NCBI GenBank assembly: GCA_019925795.1
Contig: CM034297.1
Span: forward strand, 50,797,941 to 50,861,940
Direction: 5' to 3'
Length of the DNA stretch: 64,000 nucleotides
Origin: Dendrobium chrysotoxum
Lineage: Eukaryota > Streptophyta > Magnoliopsida > Asparagales > Orchidaceae
Shown here: positions 1 through 12,921 of the stretch, piece after piece
Position numbering within the stretch: position 1 is the stretch's first letter
Layout of the letters: every line of letters begins with the position of its first letter
Notes under the pieces: generated by a model
Seen by the model: only the letters and a program-made list of their open reading frames with translations
Databases searched by the model: none
Told to the model about the DNA's origin: nothing
Program-made: the position numbers and the translations under genes

Positions 1-1072
1 CAAATTCCTAGTCTAATCATAGTAGTAGCTAACACTTGACAAACCAATTAAGGTTCGTCCTAAATTACTTAACATATAAATATGCACATTATATAAAATA
101 GATTAATCTAAGTTTTGATACTCTAATTAATGTATTCTTAATAGTGTGCACCTCAACCAATCGTACTATAACATGCAAAATCATATAAATACAAAGAATA
201 AATAATATAATAACATGTTAGACATTATACTAAATGTCTATTAAAATCTATAAAATAGAAAAATAAAGCATTTACCTATTGGAGTATTAATGCAGATGAT
301 TCAAATTACATGGTTTATATATACATTTACATCCAAATAAGTAAAGAGATTATAACAGAAATAAATTAAAAAAATATAATGGCTTTCCTTCATTGTATAT
401 GGTCTAAGTGAATGTTTAGTAATGTGAGTATATAAGGAATGAAATAATATTATGATTAAATAACATATGGAAACACTTAACCAATGAATAACAACACAAG
501 AATACCTTGTTATTTCAATTATAGGCAATCCTCCATCAATTTTTTACATTGATTTGATTGTTGTATGCATGAATCAAGAGAGGAAACAATTGGAGATTTT
601 GGAGAGATTTAAATTCAAATAAATTACAAGATATCATTCTTCATCTCTATAACATGCAAAATCGTTTAAATTAAAAAATTCAATATTTCTAATGACCTTA
701 AGGATGATCTCTTGAGGAAGGAAAGGAAGAAGAGCAACGAAGGAGAGAAGATCACCTGATGGGTGGGGGAGATGAGGATCAATGCTTGTGTCGGCTAGAG
801 CGGAAGGTCGGCTGGAGCTGCGGCGAGGAGACGGAGTATGGGCGTTCTCTAGGACGGAAGGAAATGAAGACGCGTTGAAATGAGGAAGGGGTGGGTCAGG
901 AAAATAGGGCTCCTACCAACGAATTTAATTCACTTAAAACCGGCGGTCATTCCACCGGTAATGATGTCGAGCTTATGACTTACCGACAGTTTAACTGCGG
1001 TTATTACCGGCGGTCAATCCGCCGGCTTAACTGCCGGAATTTTTGATAATATTAGATGATTTTTCTGTAGTG
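1..1072 (-). mobile_element. CACTA (En/Spm) transposon end, truncated by window start
   Basis: Read on the minus strand, the element begins at 1072 with CACTACAGAAAAATC, the typical terminus of plant CACTA elements. About 60-140 bases inward lie repeated CCGGCGGT / CCGCCGG motifs (about 945-1040), as expected for the subterminal repeats that bind CACTA transposase. Further inward (about 700-900) is a more GC-rich, non-coding stretch. No transposase reading frame is visible and the other end is not in the window, so the left boundary is unknown. The terminus is clear; the extent is inferred. Confidence 0.6.
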
Positions 1073-2099
1073 AATGTAATCATATGATTAAAAAAAACTT
1101 ATATAATTGATAGAATAATAAAGTAGATTACTATCTTGTCATGTTATGGCTGGGTGCATTTAATTGTTGAAACTATACTACACTCTACTGCTCACTCATA
1201 TCTCCCACCTGTTAAAATTATCTTTAAATCTTTAATAATACTTTAAAATACATTTTACATATAACATGTATTTTCATTCATCAATAAAAGTTTCTTATGA
1301 GTACTTTATCATTGGTGCTCTCTCTTAAAAATACTCGCCATATTTTCTCCTCAATTTTAGGAGAACTTCATAAGCCTAATAGGATAATGATATGAAATAT
1401 TTGATGATAGTATGTTGAGCCAAAGTTTTTTTTTTTTTCACGTAATTGGCCTCATAGTGCATCTTATCCTTATTTAACCCTTTTTATCATCCTCTCCCAT
1501 GATGGTCTGAGTATCCGAAGAATGCTTCCTCATCTTCAACTAAGACAAATGCCTCAATAAAAATAACACTATGCTTATCATGATTGAGTAGAACATAATC
1601 GATAAGATAACATAAATATAATTTCCAAGCAATATCTCTCTCATTGCACTCAATGAATGTTTTCTCCTTTTTAAAGTTATTTTTTCTAAGCAGCTATGAA
1701 TTAGTTTACTTCTTATACTCATCATCTTAAATTCTTTCTCAGATAAAAGTTCTTCAAAGTCCAACCCGATCATCAAATTAAATTTTAATAACTCCAAATT
1801 TTATTCTTACATATAATGTTGATCACAATGAAGTATCCATTATTTTCTTCATTATTGGTGATAAGTAATAGTAGTAGATGAATTAGGGTTCTAGAGAACT
1901 GCAACTCACAAGGTTTGAACACCTTCATAAAGGGGGGTTCCTCGACCCTTCCAAGAAGATAAAAAATCTCAAAACATCTAATAATTGTATCCATCACACT
2001 CATAGTTCTATATATGACCCAATTAGTATAATGTTTTTCTATATATATGATAAGAGTGGATAGCTACATACATAATAAGATAACTCAATGATTTTATCC
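1073..2099. other. AT-rich spacer, no gene seen
   Basis: This stretch is AT-rich and has only short chance reading frames, with no recognisable protein similarity. It contains a poly-T run near 1425-1440. I see no promoter, RNA gene or transposon end that I can support. Confidence 0.5.
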
Positions 2100-2460
2100 T
2101 ATATAAGATGATAAGGGAAAAATAAGAAGGTTCGAACATTATTTGAACTTGCTCTAACTATACTCAATTTTTTTTAAATCTTATTTTAATCTTGCTCAAA
2201 TTTGGTTCATGGCTCGAAACTTATTCGAATCTTACTAATCATATTAAAATTTTGAAGGCTTGAAGAAGGTTCAAGCAAATTTTGAACAAGATTCGAACAA
2301 GGTTTGAATATGCTTTGAACAAGCTTAATGTAAGTTTCTAGCATGTTAATTTCAATAAGATTTGAACAAGATATGAGCAAATTTTGAACAAGGTTTAAGC
2401 CTATTTCAAACAAGGTTTGAAAATATTTTGAACATGCTTTAAAAGGGTTATAATATGTAA
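2100..2460. repeat. Degenerate short tandem repeat with TTGAACAAG core
   Basis: About a dozen variants of (T)TTGAACAAG(R)TTTGAA follow one another, spaced roughly 15-30 bases apart. Examples lie near 2280, 2300, 2320, 2365, 2385, 2415 and 2435. The copies are imperfect and mix GAACAAG and GAGCAAA forms. The opposite strand gives a 68-residue reading frame rich in NLVQNLL-like repeats, which is a by-product of the repeat and not a gene. Confidence 0.5.
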
Positions 2461-5265
2461 AATGATGTGTACTACAATTTAAGGTTTGGGGAGGTAATGT
2501 CTCAAAACATAAATTTGAAGAATTACATCTTTTTATCTTCTAATTAATCTATCAAAGCCACTAATTTTATCTTATATCAACTAAAATAGCAAAAGAATTT
2601 GTATATCATATCATCTGTCAATATACATCACTATTCAAAATTTCTATACAATAACCAAAAGTTCAATTTAAAATATTAAGTTATTACTAAATACATCTGA
2701 TTATAAAAGAATAAAATAAAATGCTAAAAAGTCAACTAAACCTACAATTCTAACTTTGAACGATCTTCCTCCTCCAGTCCCCTTCCCAGACCTAAAATCA
2801 ATAAAATCACAACAATGAGATTACAAAGTCTAGCAAGTCACCCGACTTACCAAAGTAATCAATGTAAGATAATAGAATAAATATGCTATGTACCAATCTA
2901 TTAGTATGATCTATACAAAATCTATATGAATCTAGCAGTCAATTAATGAACAAGATAAATCAAAATGATCAATAAATGGTAAATAGTCAGAAATCATACA
3001 TCGCTGAAATCTATAAGAAATCTGTAAATTTGTAATGGAAATACATATGTCGGTGTTGTATTGAATTATTCTTCATTATCATTCTATCATGTATATGAAT
3101 CATGAATGTATATATGTCATATCAATATGCTATGTATCGGTAGTGCTGTCATATGCCTACTGTATTAGTATATCTAATCTATAGAATCTCTATATGTATG
3201 TGCTATGAAATGAATCAATTATTCTATCTGTATCTATATGTACCAATATATCCAATCTATATTCTACTGATGCATGCATCAGCATCATATGATTCTGCAA
3301 GGTAGGACCTTTAGCTTTTATGTGGTGTTTTCAACTTCTTTAATCCTAACTATCCATAAGTTTGTTATCAATCTTTATCATACTATCATTAATTATAAAT
3401 CTTAAATCAGATCACATGTAGCTTTTAGTAAATCATTAAGAGTCATCACTCTCTACCCATTGGCATAATTCAATCCATCAGTTACAGAATAACATTCAAG
3501 ATTACACTACAAATAATTTATTCAAAGAAAGCCTATCGGCCCAAGCTCCTGTAAAGAATATTATATTTTAACAGCCAACTATCATCGATTCTAGTATTTT
3601 CAGCCAGCCTTGCTTTTTCACATATAAATGTCACATTCATTGTGTATCAATTATATAGCCATATGTATGCTATTCAATAAAAACTATGTATGAAATGCAT
3701 AGTAGCAATTATGAAGTGTGTGCATTCTGTATAATTTAATAAACTAGTCAAAATTTTCAAAAATTCATAATAATAAATCCACCTGATGAAATCATGAGAT
3801 GTTTAATACAAAATGATCAAAATAATCATATCTATTATATATCAAAAGTTATGCGATAAAAGTTATTTAAATTAGGAGAAAATATTGTTTATCAATTTGG
3901 GAGAAATAAAATCTGAGAAAATAAAATTATTGAAAACAAAGATAAGAATTGGGTCATCTACCACAATAAGAAGAAATCTTCGAATAGAACTGACAAACAA
4001 AAAACCCTGATCAACCTTCTCTCTCCTCCTCCTCTCTCTCCATTTCCCTTCTCTTCCCTCCCTGACAAGCAATTGGAAGGGGGATATGGGTGGGGTGGTG
4101 GTGATGTGGTGTGAATATTTATATAATAAAAAATATTTTTCAATACCCAAAACCACAGCTCTTTGGACCAGGCCCCAGAGCTGCATGCAGAATCCAGAAA
4201 TTGTAGAACATAAAGCTCAGCGCCTCTGCATCATCATCCAGCGCCTCAGTGTTTACAGTGCTTCAGTTTAGTTTTTTTTTTCCTTCGGATTTTCATTTTA
4301 AAATTATTTTCACAAATTTTAGATCATTATAGAGGATTAGTTTGTGAACAACGTACGAAACACCTCTAAATTTTTACCTAGTTCATTTTTTGAACCTAAG
4401 ATTCTCATCTAGCCTTTCTCCTATCATAATGTATAATTATCGACGATGAAAACTTTCATAGTTTATAATCAAAACAATAATACCACTAACTTTGAACATA
4501 TGATAGTTGAAAACTAGAGATCATTACTATGAGGCTTTGCGACAAAACAATCATAAATGAGCTCTAAATCACCAAAGACAAAGAAAATGCAAGGAAGAAG
4601 AAAAATTGAGCAACTCCATTGTTTGAAAGTTTGCATGAGTTGTAATCAAGGTTTTAACAGAGGCATTTCTTTCTCCAAATAATATAAAATAATTAAGGTT
4701 TTTGGCCAAATACAGCAATTATAAGGCACTCAAAGTCAATTTTCTCACCAACTTTTATATAAGACTAATGGTAAAATAATTTTTTTAATATCAAATTTAT
4801 ACTTTAATATTCAAATTTAAAAAAAAAAGAAATTATAATGTTGACATGTGATGGCATATAAATTAAAAGTTTGGGACAATAATTTCCTTAAGTGCAAGAG
4901 AAAAATATAAATGCTAAGCCATATTTCCCGTGAAGGACAGTAGGTGATCTTCCTATTCAAAAAAATCATTACATCCTACTAGAAAACAACTCAAAGAAGT
5001 GTGGAAACTAAGCATGTAGATTAATATGTGAAATATTAGGGCAAACAACTATATATTAGCTATGTATTTTAAAATTTTTTTAAGTATAAAATTGTACTGT
5101 GTGTATTAGCTGTATAATTGATAAGAAACTTAATGAAGGTTTCTCTTCAGGATCATTAATAGCTCCATTATTTGATTGACTAAGGACGATATGATGGAAA
5201 AATTCAAATGCTATCATATATGATTGAGCTCGTCATACTTCTTCACAGCGTGTAAATAAAATATA
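2461..5265. other. AT-rich intergenic stretch, no gene seen
   Basis: No reading frame here resembles a known protein. Notable points are repeated ATATG/CATAT-rich sequence at 3040-3330, a polypyrimidine tract at about 4015-4060, and a run of A at about 4820. The short frames across the polypyrimidine tract are low-complexity artefacts. Confidence 0.5.
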
Positions 5266-5373
5266 ATTTTTGAGATGACTTTCTTACTGCTTCTTAAAAC
5301 AGCTTTTTAGTACAAATTTTTGTACTAAAAAGCTGCTTTGAGAAGTAGTAAGAAATCCGTCCCAAACGAAGCC
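5266..5373. mobile_element. Tourist-like foldback MITE (family 1, copy 1)
   Basis: The sequence is a near-complete palindrome: ACTTTCTTACTGCTTCTTAA on the left mirrors TTGAGAAGTAGTAAGAAA on the right around a centre of AGTAC...GTACT. The right end reads CCCAAACGAAGCC followed by TTA, as in the better-preserved copies near 53.7 kb and 61.8 kb. The left terminus has decayed, so its boundary is approximate. The element is non-coding and would fold into one long hairpin. Confidence 0.7.
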
Positions 5374-5439
5374 TTAATCTCGTATATATTTTTATTAGAT
5401 TCAATGAACTCATTTGTAATGGCGAATCTAAAAGGGTGA

Positions 5440-5766
5440 GATGATGAGTTAGCCCTATTATCATTTGATTTCTTCATAACATCTTCCAACGTAGCAAGCT
5501 GCCTTGGTCTATTAGGAAAGCAATCAACAAGCTAACTCATTTTGGGGAACCTCAAGCTTTGCCAATGAAGACTTCAAACTACTTGTTCTCTTTTGAAATT
5601 CGGCAATTATCCTCTCATTCTAAGTATTCAAAGTCACTAAAACATCCTCATAATTTTTAGAATTTTTTTTCTTAAAAAACTTTTTGTTAAATATTTTTAT
5701 ATCATGTTCGGCACGCAAAGTCATCTTTGAAGGAACATCATTTTCATTAAGAGAAGCCATCAATTT
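5440..5766 (-). pseudogene. Decayed coding-like fragment, unrecognised
   Basis: Read on the minus strand from an ATG at about 5760, one frame gives a lysine-rich stretch (starting MASLNENDVPSKMT) and then a helical, coiled-coil-like stretch (NERIIAEFQKRTSSLKSSL, KLEVPQNELAC), interrupted by several stops. The composition resembles the coiled-coil part of some retrotransposon proteins, but I do not recognise a family. It may also be chance. Confidence 0.25.
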
Positions 5767-6194
5767 TTTTTTCTTTCCTTACAAACCATATCAAACTTGA
5801 TCTTTAAATTACTAATTTTCTCCATCAATCTCATATGATTATTCTTCAAAAAAAAAAAATGTACCAAGTCAACATTAATATCTTAATCAAAGACATCTTT
5901 AAGTTAAACTTGACAATGAACTTACCATTGATCACATCAAGAGATTACATTATGGAACTCATCATAGAGTTTGCCAAGGAAAATCTTCCTTTAATGGCCA
6001 CATTCAATTTTAAAATTCATCAAGATATTATCTATAAAGTGTTAGATATTTTTAATAATAAACATTATTAAGCCCTTCTTTTTAATTTTACTTATTCAAA
6101 ATGTATTTTTCACACTATGTTGAATCTTGACTTTAATCTATATATAGGGGATCAAAGGTTGAGTTTGACACATTCAATGAAATTTAGTCTTCTT

Positions 6195-6850
6195 CTTTTT
6201 TTTTTTTTGGATAAAACTCACATAGGGTCCTACGCGTTAATATAACTAACGATTACAGGTCCTTAATGATTCAAAAGCTCTTTAAAAATACACCATATGA
6301 ATCAAAACCTATGAGCCATTAAATCAATCTATTACAATAAACAAGCAAAAAAAAACAAATAAAATTAAGAGGAAGGCATCTGGAAGAAGCCAAGGCCAAC
6401 ACGTCATAATCTCCAACCGAACAGCAATCTGACGAAGGAGAAAGCCAACAGCACGAAAGCACCGATATAAGCTCTAATCAACATGAGGAACCTGCAGGGA
6501 AATAAACCAAAAAAGACACAGATAAATAACAAGAATCCAACCAACAAACATTAAACCAAATGACCACCTCACAGAAAACAATACAGTCCAGCAGACCACT
6601 AACCCAACCAGCATAGCAAGACCCAAACCCAAACACCAACTGAAAGCACAACACAAAGACCCACAACCGAGCTAGCAAAGCCCCACGGCTAACCCAAACC
6701 ATAGAGCCTAGAACTGAAGAAACAAAGGAACCAAAAAAGAAAACCCCATAACATATCAGCCAACAACAGAAAAGAACCAAAACTACTTCTTTTTAGATTT
6801 CCTCCTGTAACGTTTACCACCCCCATGGGAAAAAGCTTTATGGACGATGT
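6195..6850 (-). mobile_element. LINE 3' end: end of ORF1-like frame, tail and poly-A
   Basis: On the minus strand the sequence begins with a short frame reading KAFSHGGGKRYRRKSKK and a stop (about 6840-6790), a basic tail like that of plant LINE ORF1 proteins. About 550 bases of G/T-rich non-coding sequence follow, ending in a poly-A run (poly-T on + at 6195-6212). The long minus-strand frames at 6474-6780 are low-complexity translations of this tail. I infer that it belongs with the ORF1 remnant at 14541-15625 and that the giant repeat 6851-14540 split the two. Confidence 0.45.
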
Positions 6851-7469
6851 TGTTGACCTCATTTTCCTAAGATAAATCTAGACCCTAGTTCAACCTAGAT
6901 CTTAGATCAATCCAGATCCAAATCAAGTCCAAACTTCAAACCTATCCAGATTTTAAATCTATCCAGATCTCAATTCCAGTTTAAACCATGATCATGCTTC
7001 TGTTCTAGCTTCAATCCTATCCAATCATTTATGATCATTCAAATGATTATCAATGATTTGAATCATTCAAATTCAAGAAATTAAATCCAAAATCTAGATC
7101 AAATCTTGAAATTCAAACAAAAATTCAAGTTCAAAGGCTTAGGTCCTAAAAGCCCATTTCAGTGAATTTTCAAACATTTAAATACCAGTCAAATGACCTC
7201 TGAATCATGATCTATCAATTGCATATTGATTTGGCATGTATCTAGAGTATACCCTCTAAATTTGAACTCATTCTGAGACCTCTAGCCTTAGAAACTGAAT
7301 CTATTTTCAAAGGCTATAAAACATTCAAATATTTATAGCATATACCACTAGACCTATCATCCAGTGGAATTTGACCTTAGAACCTTTTGTAAAGCTTATA
7401 ACCACATCCAAACCCTTAATTATGATATGTTGAGCAGTAAACTATATTTTGGTGAATTTATTTTAACCC

Positions 7470-8120
7470 CTAGTTGACCAGGAGTCAAAATAACCAAAAT
7501 GCCCCTTAAAGACAATTTTCGGGTTTTCTCTAAACTTCAACATAGCCTTTTCAAATCAAACCTCAGAACCTCTTCCAATGTATCCTAATCACCATTAAAA
7601 GTGCAATGGACTCAAGCCCAAATCTTGATCAAGCTTGGTTGACCAAGTCAACCAGTTTTGACCAAAATACCCCTTAGGAGTTTAAATAGTCATTTCAAAC
7701 CAAATGGCCTCCTCTTTGCATGAGACCACTTCTAACAGATTTCAAACATCAAACCAAACCTGTTGGACCCAAACCTAAGCCCTAGGTCAACCTAGGTTGA
7801 CCAACAGGCCCTTTTGGGTCCAAACAGTCATTTTCACTGAAATAATCTCCCTAGACCTTGGGACCACCATCAATAGACTCAAAATATCATTTCAAACTTG
7901 TTGAGCTCAAATATAGCCCTTAGGTCAACCTGGTTGATTAGGTCAACCTAGGTTGACTCAATGACCCTTTAAGAGCCTAAATAGTCAATTTGATCATTTA
8001 GACCATTCCAACCCCTAAAACCACCTTTTCCAGATCCTAAATATCAAACCAAACTTGTTCAGCCTAAACTCTGGCCCTGGGTTAACCTAGTTGACCAGGT
8101 CAACCTAGGTTGTCCATATC
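7470..8120 (+). repeat. Tandem 140-150 bp units with TTGACC/GGTCAA palindromes
   Basis: About five diverged units begin near 7478, 7630, 7780, 7918 and 8070. Each carries GTCAACC/GGTTGAC motifs followed by a 'gccccttt...' segment and a 'tttcaaaccaaac...' segment. Three have near-perfect palindromes: GGTCAACCTAGGTTGACC at 7785-7802 (perfect), 7941-7958 (one change) and 8098-8115 (one change). The same kind of palindrome occurs in the matching part of the other copies. TTGAC(C) is the core of the WRKY-bound W-box; regulation by WRKY factors is inference. Confidence 0.6.
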
Positions 8121-11100
8121 AACCCTTAAGCTCTTTTACACCCAAGCAAACCTTAGATCAACATCAAATTCATTCAATTCTTCTTTGAACACATTCATCA
8201 ATGATTTAAACTTAATTGGACCTTTGACCTAGTCAACAATTGACTTAGTCAACTGAGCCCATGGTTGGTCAAATTTGACCCATTTTGAACCCATCACTTG
8301 ACTTAATTAAATTCAATTCATTCAAAATCTCCAAACCCTCAAAGACCCTTCAATTGCATGACTTAAGCACCTCTAAACTTACCATCAAGTCAATCATTTG
8401 ATTTGTTGACTAATCAACTTAGTCAACAAAGATGTAAAGGTAGCTATCAAGTCAACACCCATGAGAACTCTCATTTCATTAGCCTTAAAACCTCTCCAAT
8501 CCATCCAAACAGCTCCTCAAGTTCCCTTCACTGCTACTACTACCTCATCAGTCAACATGCCTAGTTGACTGGTCAAAGTGGTCAAATAAGTCAAATTTAT
8601 AGGCTTTGGTGGCTATGTCACCTTGAGAATTCAAAATTACCTATTAACTCCTTTCTTACCTAATCAAAGATGATTATGGAATATACTTAGCAATAGTCCA
8701 AAGCTTGCCACCCCCTCCAATCAATTCAAGTAATCATTATGTAACGGATGGGAGAGACTAAAAGCAATCATAACTCTTCACTTCCCCACTTCTTCTTATC
8801 CGCCAATCTCATCTCTTAAAACTGATAAGAGAGATTCTCTAGCTATTTTTAAGCTCCCCCCAAGCATTTCCCCGCTTTCACCAAGCTCCAAAACCCCTTT
8901 TAGTGAAGAGAGAGAGAGAGAGAAAGAGTAAGAGAAAGACGACTTTCAACAAAAGATTTAAATTCAGCCGTCAAAAGTTCTTGAGGTCTTCAACAAAGTT
9001 ATAGAGGACATCTTTAGAAGCAAAATAAGTCCAAGAACATCAAAATCCATCCACTAGATTGTAAGATATCTCAACTTTTAGCTTAAAATTTAATTTGAAA
9101 CTACAAAAAATCTATAACATACGAAGCCTTCAAACTTCAGGTGTTAGAAGATTAGACTATCCTACACCTGTGTTTCAAATTTCATTTAATTTGGTTGAGT
9201 ATTTTGAGAGTTATGGGCTTTTAAAATTTTAGTTCATTTTTGAACTGTTGACTTTGGATGAATCTGGACTGTCTGATCTTTTCTTCTGCTAGATCGGACA
9301 GTTAGAAATCGTGCAACGTTGCCCCCTTAGAACCATGTGCATCTGTATTCGAACTCGATTCATTCAGAACCGCGGGTGTTGACGTGACTGTATTTTGATC
9401 GTCCATCCAGATTACGATGGATCGGATGGTGCAAACTGCCATCCAACGTGTTTAAGTGGCGCTTGGATGAGCGCCACGCATCCGACATGCGTCAAACAAC
9501 CATACGCTACTGCCATTTCGGCGCATTAACAATGATTGGCGCCGGCTATTTAATTATTAAAATTAAATTAAAAATTCAATTTTAAAGCCCAGAACTTTCA
9601 AAATTCATAAAAAATCTAATTTTTCACCAAATGGAGTGTTCTTGGGCTCATTGGAAAGGGCTTGAGCCCTATTATTTATTAAAATTAAAATCAAAGTGTT
9701 TTGATGAATGTATTATGAGTTATTTAAGTTTTTTTATAAATCAATTTTTTCACAAAACTAGACCCAAATTTTGGTGAAAAATATTTGGACATCTTAGGCA
9801 TCATTTGTAATTTTCTTAGGACCAGATGTTTAGTGGATTTCTATGATGTAAATTTTCAATGTAATGGGTCTATTTTGGACCCAAAACTTTGAAAATTTAT
9901 AACTTTTTAAATTGTTAAAATTAGGCTATTTCATTGTTGTGGTGTGCTTGCATAAATCCCAGGGTTAGATGATCAAAGTTTTAGACCTAATTAAACACTA
10001 GTGACACCTAGAAAAAATAATTAAGGATAAGATCTAGTCAAATTAAAAAAAATTTAGGAGATTATACACACACCCAATAGGGGTGAAACTTGACCATAGT
10101 GAACTTAATGGCATTATACACTATAGGTTTAAATTTTATTAAATTTGGAGTTCATTAGGTCAAAAAATTAAGCAAGTTAAATTTCAGCCTTTTTAGGGAA
10201 CAAAAAATTTTAATAAATCCAAACTAATTCCAAAAAATACAAATAATACATCTAACTGTCCAAAATTTGATCCTCTGCTTAGAAAAAATAAAAGCCCCAT
10301 CTAATTTGACTTTAATTTAAGTTTTAGTGAAAATTAATATTTAATTAAATAAAATTATTAAAAATTATTAAAAATTCTAAATAAATTCTAGACACTTGAA
10401 AACACTCACATGAGTCATCCCTGATCTTTGGGAGTGATTTCATGCAGTTTAGGATGAGTTTGGATCAAAACAATCAAAACCTTCTTAATTAAATAATTAA
10501 AAAAATCAATTAATTAACCAAACTTTAAAAAATTATAACTAATTCCAAAAAAATCTAAATTGATCAAACTTAGCATCATTCAACTCCATTTTAGATCTAA
10601 CATTTTCTAAAAATAATAAACCAACAGAAATAGTTCAAGGTCAAAAAGTTAACTCTTGAATCAATCGTAGCTCAAAATCATGTCAAAACATCAATAATTT
10701 ATAACCTAATGTAGAAAATTTCAAATTGAGCAAACTCAAAGGCATTAAACTCCATGTAAAGTCTAATATTTATTAAAAATATGAAATCATAAAAAATCAA
10801 TCAAAATCAAAAAGTCAATTTTTAGTCAACTCTAATTCAAATTTTAACTCAAACTTCAAAAATTCATTACTAAATGTAGAAAAATTCAATTCCAACAAAC
10901 TTACATTTTAATTACTCATCTTAAGGTCTAGTATTTAAAAAAAATATTAAAACTCTAGAAGTCAACCTTAATAAAAAAATCAAAATTTGACCCCTTTAAT
11001 TAATGCATTTAAATAATTCAAATAATTCAAAAAATTTTAATTTTTAATTTAAAATTTTAGAAAACTTTAATCGAACATTAAAACCAGCATCTAATCATTT

Positions 11101-11638
11101 TAATTAAAATTTATCAACCTTTAAACCTTTAATCAATTAAACTACTTAATTTATACCGATTACTATTGGTAACCAGTCGGGCCTATGAGGCTATTGACTT
11201 AGCCCCAAGAAACATGAAAAAAACTTCATGGCCCTGATTTAATGAAGGTAGTAATCATTTAACACTTAAATACACTTTAAAATCAATTTTAAAATATTAA
11301 GAATTAAATTTGAATCAAAATTCTCTTAAATCTTCAACGAACCAAAACATCAAATAACTTTAATCAATTACCATATCTAGTAAATATCCAAACCACACAG
11401 CCTACCTCACACACTTTAGATAGTTTGCTAGGACAACCAACTCTAGTCTCAGGCTAGGCCAGTGTTTTACTTTGTTACTGTTGTGTGTCTAGCTTTATCA
11501 AATTTTCACTACATGCTATTTAAAAATTGATTGATGTGATTGTTTATTTAATTTCTGCAATATGTGAATTGATTTGATGTGCATTAGATTACCCTTAGGT
11601 TAGGGGCGATTTAAATGCTGACATAATTTTATGCATGT

Positions 11639-11770
11639 GGCCATGCTCATATAGGGCATTCAAATTAAAGGGGGCAAATTAATAAATTAAGCTTTAAAAA
11701 AATTGATGATGTTTTCTACATACGCTTCTGAATGCTAAGTCCCCCTTTAAAAAAGTAAAGGAGCATGGCC
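11639..11770 (+). repeat. Hairpin in giant repeat copy 1
   Basis: GGCCATGCTC (11639-11648) pairs perfectly with GAGCATGGCC (11761-11770). Inside it, AAAGGGGG near 11668 can pair with CCCCCTTT near 11741. The same arrangement occurs at 39645-39745 in copy 3 and 30234-30335 in copy 2. It sits in the middle of the repeat, where an LTR could encode its transcript. Its role is unknown. Confidence 0.5.
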
Positions 11771-12921
11771 AAGTGTGGCTAGTTTGAGCATTTTAATTAT
11801 ATAACTTCTTGGGATTATTTAAATATTAATTTGCCTAGGATAATCCTGCAGGTTGTTCGAGTCTAGATTTTGATTTTCATATAATATAATTTGAATTCAA
11901 TTGGGTTGTAATTATTAAAGTGACAATTTGAGATATGATAGATATCCAATTTGGAATCCAAATAAAATAGAGACATCCCTTAGGGGAGAGTCCCTCTTTA
12001 TTTGGATATCCAAATTATGATACTTTAAGAGTCCAAAAAGAAAAAATACCTCATTCAAGGGAGAGTTTCTTTTCATTTGAATATCCAGACCAGACGAATC
12101 CAAGGAGTTCGTAGAAGGATGAAGAAGTGAAGATCGAGAAGAATTCCATTCTTAAATTTACTTGAGTCTTAGAAGTAGAATCTGGGTTGTTGTTTGTGGT
12201 ACCAGAGTACTTTACTTTCTACAGGCCCTGGGTTATAAAATTAAGTGGCACTTGCCACATAGACACTTAATTTGATAAATTTAATTAATTTGTTTAATTT
12301 AATTGCATAGTAGAAATTGCATGTCTTTTCTAATTTTTTTAATTGCATGCCGCTTTTAATTTAGCCTGGAACAATCAGAGGCTCGTGAGGGCACGTTAAA
12401 AATCTTTCTACTTTAATTAACTTTAAAAATTTTAAACTCAAATAGAAACCCTAACGATTTTAAGAAGTAAGCTTAGATCGTCGATGGTCACATAAATCAT
12501 ATTATATCTTCTCTTTCTTGTTAGGCATCTTCCCGCCTGCTGGTTCTAGCAGGCCACCTGACTTATTAGGGTGCAGTCTTATCAAAGGGAAGTTGTGTAA
12601 TCTCTAGGAAAATTTTTATTTTTAAGCTTTTTTAAAACTACTTCATATTCAATTTTAAGCATTCATCGAGTCAATTTGCATGCATTGCATTAGAAATAAA
12701 TTTAAATGAGTCTAAAATTTTAATTGTATTTAATTTGAACATTAATTTACCCAACATAAGTCAAGGGGCCAATTAGGACCAACTCTAGATGTCAGCCTCA
12801 ACTCCTCAAAATTTAATTAAATGTCCCTACCACTCTTGCATAAAAGACTGGATTCATGGATTTTAAGCAATTAGGTGGTTAGCTGGCTCCCCAATCCAGG
12901 CCAGGGTAAGTCCAGATTTGC

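Noticed and set aside
3872..4271. Frames across the polypyrimidine tract near 4040
   Set aside because: The translations are low complexity on both strands, with no homologous look and no promoter context.
6478..6780. Hydrophobic 100-residue minus-strand protein
   Set aside because: The sequence is G/T-rich LINE tail; the frame is low complexity (W, F, V, L, C) and ends before a poly-A run.
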